A model generated the notes under the pieces. The model made no database searches. It was not told the origin of the DNA and was given only the letters and a program-made list of their open reading frames with translations. From assembly GCA_038248985.1 (NCBI GenBank), contig JBBRWV010000107.1, positions 1 to 13,212 on the forward strand: DNA of 13,212 nt, in the 5' to 3' direction. Shown here in pieces: positions 7,984-13,212 of the stretch; the first letter of the stretch is position 1, and each line of letters begins with the position of its first letter. The translations under genes and the position numbers were made by a program. This stretch comes from JBBRWV01 sp038248985. GTDB taxonomy: Bacteria; Planctomycetota; Phycisphaerae; WQYP01.

Positions 7984-9192
7984 TCACTGCGCTTCCCGCA
8001 GCAACCTCCGCGCATCATCTCCCGCCAAAAAATGCAGCCACGTCTCCGATTCCGCGTCGTCCATCACCAGCGCCGTCCGCGTCGTCCCCACCGGCACCAA
8101 ACCTTCCGTCTCATCTAAGCCCCGCAGTCCAATAATCACATACTCCGCCCGCCGCCCCAGCTTCGCCCCCTGCAGCGGCGACGCGCCCCCTCCAATGTCC
8201 TCAACTTCCAACGTCGCCAATCGATGCAACAATCGTTGCCGCACCTCCCGCCCCATCTGTGGCACAGGCGCCTCCGCTCCCTCTACCCCCGCCACGCTCA
8301 ACCCCACCGCGAAATTCTCTGCAAACCCATAACACACCAGCGACGCCGCCAACTCAATCGCCCGCTCCACCTCCGCCACCCGCTTGTCCTCCGCCAACTC
8401 CTTCCAGTGCCGCAAATCCAGTACCACCACCATCTGCGGCGGCGCATTCGACGTCATCTCCCGAATCATCAATTGCCCCGTCCGCGCCGTCCGCCGCCAA
8501 TGAATCGCCCGGATGTTGTCCCCCGCCCGATATTCCCGCAGTCCATAAAAATCATCATTGCCCCCTCGCACATTCGACGTCATTGACCCCGGCGTTATCG
8601 CCTCTCGATACCGCATCGCCAGTTTCCGATTCAACACCCCTATCCGCGGATAAACCACGATTTCCAGCGGCATCTTCAAATGTCGCACATGACGCAAAAA
8701 TCCAAACGGAAACGAACACGTCAGCCGCACTTCGTTCAACCGTAATATCCCCCGTCGCGCCGCCCCCAACCGCGTCATCACCGTAACCGTCTGCCGCGGT
8801 GCTATGTGCAACGCATATCCCTGCGGCTGGATGCTCAGCGGATTTGTCAACTTATCGCCCACCCCGCTCACCATCTCCGCTTCCGTTACCGACACCGCAA
8901 AACTCGCCAGATGTTTCCTGGGATTCGTGATCTGATAGTGCACCTCCAGCAACTCCCCCACCACCACGTGATCGTTCACCATCCGCCGCACCCTCAATTT
9001 GCGCTGCATCTCCCCCGAAACCACCACCGACACGATCAGCCCCCCTATCAAAATGCCAAACATGAAAAACAACAGATTCGTCTGCGAATTGATCGCCGCG
9101 ATCATCACAAAAAGCGTGATTCCCACAAACACCAGCCCCGGCAGCGTCACCTCGTGCCGCCTCAGAAATGTAGGCCTGCGCTGCTTCTTCAT
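7984..9192 (-). CDS. DUF58 domain membrane protein
   Basis: The 402-residue protein has two hydrophobic helices near the N-terminus (about 17-34 and 38-59, the latter FGILIGGLIVSVVV), a beta-rich region (about 65-185), and the DUF58 signature DFYGLREYRAGDNIRAIHW (214-232) followed by RRTARTGQLMIRE. It continues into a von Willebrand-A-like fold (VVVLDLRHW, 255-263). The metal site of that fold appears degenerate, with DLR where DxSxS would be expected. DUF58 proteins are regularly encoded next to MoxR ATPases and are thought to act with them in assembling or activating envelope or metalloprotein complexes; the biochemical role is not settled. The start at 9192 has only a weak GGGAA six bases upstream. 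The gene sits 37 bases after the MoxR stop and 37 bases before the glycosidase start. Confidence 0.9.
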   Translation of the reverse strand: MKKQRRPTFLRRHEVTLPGLVFVGITLFVMIAAINSQTNLLFFMFGILIGGLIVSVVVSGEMQRKLRVRRMVNDHVVVGELLEVHYQITNPRKHLASFAVSVTEAEMVSGVGDKLTNPLSIQPQGYALHIAPRQTVTVMTRLGAARRGILRLNEVRLTCSFPFGFLRHVRHLKMPLEIVVYPRIGVLNRKLAMRYREAITPGSMTSNVRGGNDDFYGLREYRAGDNIRAIHWRRTARTGQLMIREMTSNAPPQMVVVLDLRHWKELAEDKRVAEVERAIELAASLVCYGFAENFAVGLSVAGVEGAEAPVPQMGREVRQRLLHRLATLEVEDIGGGASPLQGAKLGRRAEYVIIGLRGLDETEGLVPVGTTRTALVMDDAESETWLHFLAGDDARRLLREAQ

Positions 9193-9229
9193 ACCGCGTT
9201 CCCGCCAAACCAGTAACCCCGCAAAACTC

Positions 9230-10156
9230 CTACGCCGGCACCGGCACCTTCTGCAAAACCTGCTGCAGCACCCGCGTCGCCGTTATAAGATCCCCATTCG
9301 ATAAATGATTCTTCGTGATCACCCGATGCGCACACACCGGCACCACCATCGCCTTGATATCATCCGGCGTCACGTAATCACGCCCCTCCAACAATGCCAT
9401 CGCCTGTGACGCCTGCATCAACGCCAGGCTCCCCCGCGGCGAAACCCCCGTATGGAGTTGCTCATGCGCCCGCGTCGCCTCCACCACATCCATCAAAAAA
9501 TCCAGCAACGATGGATCAATCCTGATCTGCGCCGCCTGCCCCTGCAAAGACTGCACATCCGACGTCGACAGCACGGGATCCAGATGATCCAACTTAAACC
9601 GCCCCGGTTGCTGCCGCAGAATATCCTTCTCCCGCTCCCGTTCCGGATAACCCAACTGCACCCGGATCAAAAAACGATCCAACTGATTCTCCGGCAGCAG
9701 ATACGTCCCCTCAAACTCAAAAGGATTCTGTGTCGCAATCACCATGAACGGCTGCGGCAACGCCATCGTCTTCCCGTCCACCGTAACCGAATAATCATTC
9801 ATCGCTTCCAGCAAACTTGACTGCGTCCGCGGCGTCGTCCGATTGATCTCATCCGCCAGCACGATGTTCGCAAAAATCGGCCCCGGCTTAAAATCAAACG
9901 TCTGCTTCTCCGGGTTGTAAACCGACACCCCCAAAATGTCCGATGGCAGCAAATCCGGCGTCAACTGCACCCGCGTGAACTCACAATTAATCGATCGCGC
10001 CAGCGATCGCGCCAACACCGTCTTCCCCACGCCCGGCACATCCTCAATCAGCACATGTCCCCGCGCCAACAATCCCACCAGCACTTGCGCCACCGCCTCC
10101 TTGCGCCCAAAAAATACCGATTCCATATTCGTTCGCAAACGGGCTAAAACTGACAT
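9230..10156 (-). CDS. MoxR-family AAA+ ATPase
   Basis: The 308-residue cytoplasmic ATPase of the MoxR family probably remodels or activates a protein partner, here most likely through the DUF58 protein. Visible motifs are Walker A EDVPGVGKT (38-46), Walker B IVLADEINR (98-106), sensor 1 at N144 in VIATQNPFE, the LDRFLIRVQLGYPER arginine-finger region (159-173), sensor 2 around R241 in GVSPRGSLAL, and the C-terminal lid. The length is typical for the family. ATG 10156 has GGAG five bases upstream. It is the first gene of the MoxR-DUF58-glycosidase operon. The 88 bases before it, back to the small hpnH-linked gene, contain a -10-like box. Confidence 0.95.
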   Translation of the reverse strand: MSVLARLRTNMESVFFGRKEAVAQVLVGLLARGHVLIEDVPGVGKTVLARSLARSINCEFTRVQLTPDLLPSDILGVSVYNPEKQTFDFKPGPIFANIVLADEINRTTPRTQSSLLEAMNDYSVTVDGKTMALPQPFMVIATQNPFEFEGTYLLPENQLDRFLIRVQLGYPEREREKDILRQQPGRFKLDHLDPVLSTSDVQSLQGQAAQIRIDPSLLDFLMDVVEATRAHEQLHTGVSPRGSLALMQASQAMALLEGRDYVTPDDIKAMVVPVCAHRVITKNHLSNGDLITATRVLQQVLQKVPVPA

Positions 10157-10213
10157 GCAAACTCCGCTAAATCTCGCTGGAACTCATTCGTAGCGCCGCC
10201 AACATTATCCAAT

Positions 10214-10219
10214 AGTATA
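10214..10219 (-). promoter_or_regulatory. -10-like TATACT upstream of the MoxR operon
   Basis: The minus strand reads TATACT, five of six to the sigma-70 -10 consensus, about 58 bases before the MoxR ATG. A second candidate, GATAAT, lies a few bases downstream. No clear -35 is seen. The MoxR operon may have its own start here or be a continuation of the hpnH transcript. Confidence 0.3.
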
Positions 10220-10244
10220 CCCCACATCCATCTTCAGCTCCCGC

Positions 10245-10670
10245 CTAGTCCAACTTCTCCGGCTCGATCCCGATATTTTTCTCCCCCGCCGCCTTCTTCT
10301 CCGCATACTTCCGCATCCACGTCTCCCAACTCTTCCCCGCCGCGTTGTCCCGCCCGCTGAAATTCAACGCTGCAATCTCCCCATACGCAATCGACACCTT
10401 CGCATCCGACCCCACCGGTATCATCCGCACCACCGACTTCGCCAGCGTCGTCCCCGTCCGCCGATCAAACAAATACCCCTCCAACTTCGTCCCATCCTTC
10501 TTCGTGATCGTCACATCCCCTCTGTAATCGAACGCCTTCTCCAGCGCCACCCGCACCTCTTCATCGCTCGCCAGCGCCGGTATCCACCCCTCCAACTTCT
10601 CATGCGCAAACCCCGGCGACAATTCCTGCTCTTCCGGATTCGACGGAAATACTTTGGTTTCCTGTGGCAT
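10245..10670 (-). CDS. Unrecognised small protein encoded next to hpnH
   Basis: I do not recognise this 141-residue protein. It has no signal peptide or membrane segment and is highly charged. Residues about 51-107 look like a small beta barrel: GDVTITKKDGTKLEGYLFDR, then RMIPVG, KVSIAYGEIAALNFSG. The opening GDVTIT.KDGTKLEGYL is reminiscent of Sm-like or similar small-barrel folds, but that is only a pattern impression. The tail is a Lys/Glu-rich helix (WETWMRKYAEKKAAGEK). A TTG at 10691 would add seven residues but has no ribosome site. ATG 10670 has GGAG only two bases upstream and AAGG eleven bases upstream, so initiation is not textbook either way. It begins 30 bases after the hpnH stop and is probably co-transcribed, which suggests a link to hopanoid side-chain synthesis. 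Confidence 0.75.
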   Translation of the reverse strand: MPQETKVFPSNPEEQELSPGFAHEKLEGWIPALASDEEVRVALEKAFDYRGDVTITKKDGTKLEGYLFDRRTGTTLAKSVVRMIPVGSDAKVSIAYGEIAALNFSGRDNAAGKSWETWMRKYAEKKAAGEKNIGIEPEKLD

Positions 10671-10682
10671 AGCTCCAGCAAC

Positions 10683-10694
10683 CTTACTCAAATA
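10683..10694 (-). repeat. Second copy of the 12-mer TATTTGAGTAAG
   Basis: The plus strand reads CTTACTCAAATA, identical to 6393-6404 upstream of the HTH-receiver gene. Here it lies in the 30-base junction between hpnH and the small downstream gene. Only a single arm is present; no inverted partner is nearby. It may be a regulator site or chance. Confidence 0.25.
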
Positions 10695-10700
10695 GAAAAA

Positions 10701-11858
10701 TCAAACGTTGGCCGTCTCACGCTCCGACGACTTCGCACTTCCGTTCGCGCTGATTGTTAGCGGCACCGGCGCACTCGCCGGTGCCCCATGCCCGCCCCCG
10801 TGCCCCTCATCATCCTTTAAGGCCGCCAGCGCCGCCTTGTTCGGATGCGTCTTGAACACCATCGACTTCACCGTCTGGTACATCCCCCCCACCGAGCCAA
10901 ACGTATGATCCACCGCGCTCGCCTCATACCCCGAATGCACCATGCAGTTCGCGCACTTTGGATTCCCGCTCTCCGTCCCGAAATTCTGCCACTCCGTCGT
11001 GTCAATCAATTCCTTGAACGTATCGACGTATCCGTCCTGCAACAGATAGCACGGCTTCTGCCAGCCAAAAATATTAAACGTCGGCATCCCCCACGGCGTG
11101 CATTTGTATTGCTTCTTGCCCATCAAAAATTCCAAAAACAGCACGCTCTGATTGAAGTGCCACGACTTCTTCCGATTCGACAAAATCTTCGTAAACAACT
11201 TCCGCGTCTTCGCCCGCCCCAAAAAATGCCCCTGGTCCGGCGCCTTGTCATAAGAATACCCCGGCGAAATCATCATCCCCTCCACCCCCAACTCCATCAT
11301 CTCATCAAAAAAAGACCGCACCGAAATCGGATCCGCACCATCAAACAACGTCGTGTTCGTCGTCACCCGGAACCCGCGCTTCACCGCCTCCCGTATCCCC
11401 CCCACCGCCACCTCGTACGTCCCATCGCGGCACACCGCAAAATCATGATGATCCTTCTGCCCGTCCATATGCACCGAAAACGTCAAATACCGGCTCGGCT
11501 TGAAAAGGTCAATCTTCTCCTTCAGCAGCAGCGCATTCGTGCACAAATAAATGTACTTCTTCCGCTCCACCAACCCCTTCACGATCTCCTTGATCTGCGG
11601 ATGCAGCAAAGGCTCCCCGCCCGGTATCGACACCATCGGTGCCCCACACTCCTCCACCGCCGAAAAACACTGCTCGGGCGTCAACTGCTTCTTCAAAATA
11701 TGCGCCGGATACTGAATCTTCCCACACCCCGCGCACGCCAGATTGCACCGAAACAACGGCTCCAACATCAACACCAGGGGGTACCGCTTTTTCCCAAATA
11801 ACTTTTGCTTAACAACGTAAGACGCTACCGTCCACATCTGCGCGAGGGGTACACCCAT
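10701..11858 (-). CDS. hpnH: HpnH, adenosyl-hopene transferase (radical SAM)
   Basis: The 385-residue radical-SAM enzyme adds the 5'-deoxyadenosyl group of SAM to hopene to give adenosylhopane, the first step towards C35 side-chain hopanoids. The N-terminus MGVPLAQMWTVASYVVKQKL and the block RYPLVLMLEPLFRCNLACAG are characteristic. The [4Fe-4S] cysteines are C38, C42 and C45 (CNLACAGC), followed by IPGGEPLLHP (78-87). Further cysteines C253, C270, C302 and C305 (KCANCMVHSGYE) fit the conserved C-terminal region. A Gly/His/Ala/Ser-rich tail of about 40 residues (EGHGGGHGAPASAP...) is extra. Start ATG 11858 is chosen over TTG 11882 because it matches the family N-terminus and has AGGAAGGA about nine bases upstream. 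No squalene-hopene cyclase, hpnG or other hpn gene lies in this window, so the rest of the pathway must be elsewhere. Confidence 0.95.
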   Translation of the reverse strand: MGVPLAQMWTVASYVVKQKLFGKKRYPLVLMLEPLFRCNLACAGCGKIQYPAHILKKQLTPEQCFSAVEECGAPMVSIPGGEPLLHPQIKEIVKGLVERKKYIYLCTNALLLKEKIDLFKPSRYLTFSVHMDGQKDHHDFAVCRDGTYEVAVGGIREAVKRGFRVTTNTTLFDGADPISVRSFFDEMMELGVEGMMISPGYSYDKAPDQGHFLGRAKTRKLFTKILSNRKKSWHFNQSVLFLEFLMGKKQYKCTPWGMPTFNIFGWQKPCYLLQDGYVDTFKELIDTTEWQNFGTESGNPKCANCMVHSGYEASAVDHTFGSVGGMYQTVKSMVFKTHPNKAALAALKDDEGHGGGHGAPASAPVPLTISANGSAKSSERETANV

Positions 11859-12286
11859 GTGCGACGATCCTTCCTGGGTCAAAAACCAAAAGAAAACGAC
11901 TAGTTAATCGTGATTCAAGTGCCCAGATGATAACGCTTTATAGGTCCCGATCCAAGCTCAATTTCCCTTCCGCATTCTCCGCCCCATCCAAACCGGCCTA
12001 AACCCACAACCCCGCCGCACCACTCCCCCCACGCCTCCCTCCACCTCTCCCCACCCCCCCCCTTCGCCTCCGCGAAAAGCGCCCATTTTTTACGCCAAAA
12101 ACCCCTTGTTATTACGCCTTCCCCCAACCATCGTGATATTCCGTCTTTTTCTAATTTTTCGTTTGCCCACTCGCCTTTTCGGGGGTAAATCTTAACTGCG
12201 TTCGCCATCAATGCCCGATCGCAAATCCCCGCCGCTTCCTGCCGCGTCTGTGAAGTGAAAAGTTCTTGAGAGAGAGTGTGTGAGAG
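11859..12286. other. 428-base divergent intergenic region between hpnH and the small membrane ORF
   Basis: It contains a minus-strand -10-like TATAAA (11936-11941) about 80 bases before the hpnH start, with no matching -35. A C-rich block at 12003-12062 reads as a run of G-tracts on the minus strand. A weak plus-strand pair (TTGCCC, 17 bases, TAAATC) lies near 12163-12191. A 230-codon minus-strand frame (11915-12607) covers the region, but its Gly/Glu-rich product looks like an artefact of the base skew. Confidence 0.4.
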
Positions 12287-12448
12287 ATGAAGTCCCGACT
12301 GACCTCTTTTATTGCCGTCGAAAAAACCAACGTTCGACCCGAAGCCCGCGCCTTCATTCTCATCATGGGTCTCTTCATGATCGCCGCCACCCTCCTGTCC
12401 CTCATCGCCATGCAACTCGCCGTTCACTTCCACTGGCAGGTTTTCTAA
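12287..12448 (+). CDS. Possible 53-residue single-helix membrane protein
   Basis: This short ORF runs from ATG 12287 to TAA 12446-12448, with an in-frame TGA just upstream (12281-12283) that fixes the start. The product has a polar N-terminal half (MKSRLTSFIAVEKTNVRPEAR) and one strong hydrophobic helix (about 22-45, AFILIMGLFMIAATLLSLIA), ending AVHFHWQVF. It is plus-strand while its neighbours are minus-strand. Many codons end in C, as expected for a coding frame, though the plus strand here is C-rich anyway. Upstream is a purine-rich GAGAGAGAG...GAGAG stretch but no proper Shine-Dalgarno. No family is recognised. It could be a real small membrane protein or chance. Confidence 0.45.
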   Translation: MKSRLTSFIAVEKTNVRPEARAFILIMGLFMIAATLLSLIAMQLAVHFHWQVF

Positions 12449-12726
12449 CCGCCCTTCATTCTCAATCCCCTTCTGATTTCCCCATGCCCTCCCACCCGGC
12501 CCCCCACCCTCATAGGTTTCTCCAACACCCCCTTCCCGATATGCCTGTCGCGGAATGGGGTGTTTTTCTTTCCCTCCACCACCCAAATTTCGCATCCGAT
12601 CCAACACTCAAGAATCTTCGGTTGTGGCTGACCTTACAAGGGGGCTGAACATTCCCAATTCTGAGTCGAGATCGGCTTCCGGTCTACAAAAAATATAACG
12701 CACCCCGCAACCCCGCTCCCGCGCAT
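12449..12726. other. 278 bases with no recognised feature
   Basis: Between the small membrane ORF and the tRNA terminator I see no credible gene, repeat or structured RNA. Frames crossing it are Pro/His/Ser-rich and have no start signals. No terminator hairpin follows the small ORF. Confidence 0.4.
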
Positions 12727-12752
12727 AAAAAACCCCTCCATTTTGAGGGGTT
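12727..12752 (-). terminator. Rho-independent terminator of tRNA-Gly
   Basis: Read on the minus strand, AACCCCTC (12745-12752), a six-base loop, GAGGGGTT (12731-12738), then TTTT (12727-12730). The eight-base-pair stem is perfect and followed directly by a T-tract, 14 bases past the tRNA 3' end. There is no T-tract on the plus side, so it acts only leftwards. Confidence 0.85.
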
Positions 12753-12765
12753 AAGGAAAAAGGAA

Positions 12766-12837
12766 AGCGGGCGAAGGGATTCGAACCCTCGACCAACAGC
12801 TTGGAAGGCTGTGACTCTACCACTGAGTTACGCCCGC
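12766..12837 (-). tRNA. tRNA-Gly (anticodon UCC)
   Basis: The minus strand folds as a full cloverleaf. The acceptor stem is GCGGGCG/CGCCCGC (12831-12837 with 12767-12773) with discriminator T at 12766. The D arm is ACTCAGTGGTAGAGT, the anticodon stem ACAGC/GCTGT with loop CTTCCAA (anticodon TCC), and the T arm GAGGG-TTCGAAT-CCCTT. The 3' CCA is not encoded (TTT follows), so it must be added by nucleotidyltransferase. It is a lone tRNA followed by its own terminator. Confidence 0.97.
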
Positions 12838-12862
12838 AACGCAAGTCCTTTATTTTCAAGTA

Positions 12863-12871
12863 CTTATATTA
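12863..12871 (-). promoter_or_regulatory. AT-rich -10-like region of tRNA-Gly
   Basis: The minus strand reads TAATATAAG, giving overlapping -10-like hexamers TAATAT and TATAAG about 26-34 bases before the mature 5' end of the tRNA. No good -35 box is visible at the usual distance. The position and local AT-richness fit a tRNA promoter. Confidence 0.3.
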
Positions 12872-12897
12872 TTAACTTTTGCGTTCTAACCCTTATT

Positions 12898-12927
12898 TTG
12901 GCCTTATTTTCGGCGGTGTGGTAGAAT
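12898..12927 (+). promoter_or_regulatory. Candidate rightward promoter TTGGCC-N18-TAGAAT
   Basis: The plus strand has TTGGCC at 12898-12903, an 18-base spacer and TAGAAT (five of six) at 12922-12927. It could transcribe towards the transposase, roughly 200 bases downstream. The -35 is weak. Confidence 0.25.
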
Positions 12928-13132
12928 GGGGCAAAGGCTAAAAAAGCTCATCATACTGCAAAGGGGTTGAAAATGGCAATCGGACTAAGGCATCGACATC
13001 ACATCCCCGCCAAAAACATTCGCGCCTGCGAAAGTTGCGCCCTGCATTCTCTTGTGTTAGCTTCCCCTCCCTGTCGGGTTGCTCGCGCGAACCCCCGTGG
13101 TCATCATGAACCCCTTATTCAAGGAGCTTGGC

Positions 13133-13212
13133 ATGGATGCGCAAGCGACCCCGGAGATTCTGCGCGTGCTCAACGAGATCCCCGATCCCCGCAGGCACAA
13201 CCACCTGCATAA
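13133..13212 (+). CDS. ISAs1-family transposase, N-terminal fragment
   Basis: The frame encodes MDAQATPEILRVLNEIPDPR followed by RHNHLH and runs off the right edge, so only about 26 residues are visible. The block L..IPDPRR...LH is the hallmark start of the DDE_Tnp_1-associated N-terminal domain of ISAs1/H-repeat transposases, which excise and reinsert their element by a DDE mechanism. ATG 13133 is preferred because AAGGAG (13121-13126) lies six bases upstream; an in-frame ATG at 13106 has no ribosome site. High third-position GC resembles the left-edge fragment more than the minus-strand genes. Confidence 0.75.
   Translation, partial: MDAQATPEILRVLNEIPDPRRHNHLH
13133..13212 (+). mobile_element. 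Left part of an ISAs1-family insertion sequence (extends beyond the window)
   Basis: The element is inferred from the transposase start. Its left boundary must be between the tRNA-Gly (12837) and 13133, but no terminal repeat or target duplication can be confirmed from this window, so only the coding part is marked. Confidence 0.55.

Larger units (their letters stand above)
12838..13132. other. 295-base region between tRNA-Gly and the transposase start
   Basis: Besides the tRNA upstream region and the candidate rightward promoter, this stretch contains AAGGGG six bases before ATG 12973. That opens a frame running out of phase through the transposase start and stopping at the last base of the window. 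The left end of the insertion sequence should lie here, but I cannot identify a terminal inverted repeat without its right-hand partner. Confidence 0.4.

Noticed and set aside
7947..8018. N-terminal extension of the glycosidase to 8018
   Set aside because: It would overlap the DUF58 gene and bury the signal peptide; ATG 7946 has GGGAG five bases upstream.
6990..8135. 381-codon plus-strand frame antisense to the glycosidase
   Set aside because: His/Arg/Pro/Leu-rich product that spans two well-supported minus-strand genes; a typical antisense shadow.
10845..11801. 318-codon plus-strand frame antisense to hpnH
   Set aside because: Arg/His/Leu-rich shadow of a confidently identified enzyme.
11915..12607. 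230-codon minus-strand frame upstream of hpnH
   Set aside because: The product is Gly/Glu-rich without any domain pattern, it covers the antisense of the small membrane ORF, and it lies in strongly C-skewed DNA where stops on this strand are rare.
12280..12648. 122-codon plus-strand frame overlapping the small membrane ORF
   Set aside because: Pro/His/Ser-rich without features; the overlapping 53-codon frame has a far more protein-like pattern.
13030..13060. Left terminal inverted repeat of the ISAs1 element around the CCCTGCATT segment
   Set aside because: The orientation is wrong for a left end starting with CA, and the right end is outside the window, so no repeat pairing can be shown.
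1..13212. CRISPR array, riboswitch, rRNA or replication origin
   Set aside because: No regularly spaced direct repeats, no rRNA-like blocks and no DnaA-box cluster were seen; the only clear structural RNA is the tRNA-Gly.

Overview
The window holds a compact block of nine protein genes, eight of them on the minus strand, plus one tRNA and gene fragments at both edges. Nothing in it is a direct taxonomic marker. The gene content fits the PVC superphylum, most likely a Planctomycetota lineage such as Phycisphaerae: a hopanoid radical-SAM enzyme, a response regulator with its DNA-binding domain first, an HDOD/histidine-kinase fusion, a MoxR/DUF58 pair and weak Shine-Dalgarno sequences. This placement is inference from gene content.

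Layout, left to right. (1) At 3-107 is the end of a plus-strand gene with very high third-position GC, possibly the tail of a transposase. (2) At 237-1646 is a WecA-type undecaprenyl-phosphate sugar-1-phosphate transferase with a glycine-rich tail. (3) At 1771-6330 is a signalling island transcribed leftwards: an HTH-receiver response regulator, then, 43 bases on, an HDOD-GAF-like-histidine kinase, then after a 389-base gap a receiver-GAF protein whose receiver has lost its phosphoacceptor Asp and its conserved Lys. (4) At 6627-10156 is a tight operon: MoxR AAA+ ATPase, DUF58 protein, and a secreted clan-A-type glycoside hydrolase. Both junctions are 37 bases. (5) At 10245-11858 hpnH (adenosylhopane synthesis) is followed after 30 bases by a small unrecognised protein. 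(6) At 11859-13132 is a gene-poor stretch with one plus-strand 53-codon single-helix membrane ORF and a minus-strand tRNA-Gly(UCC) with a clean intrinsic terminator. (7) At 13133-13212 an ISAs1-family transposase begins and runs off the window.

How it fits together. Three themes concern the cell envelope: lipid-linked glycan initiation (WecA), envelope chaperone or assembly functions with a secreted glycosidase (MoxR-DUF58-GH), and side-chain hopanoids (HpnH). The signalling island could control such functions, but nothing in the sequence ties it to a target. The best candidates for something undescribed are the signalling trio with its pseudo-receiver and an inverted repeat upstream of its first gene, the MoxR-DUF58-glycosidase operon, and the small partner of HpnH.
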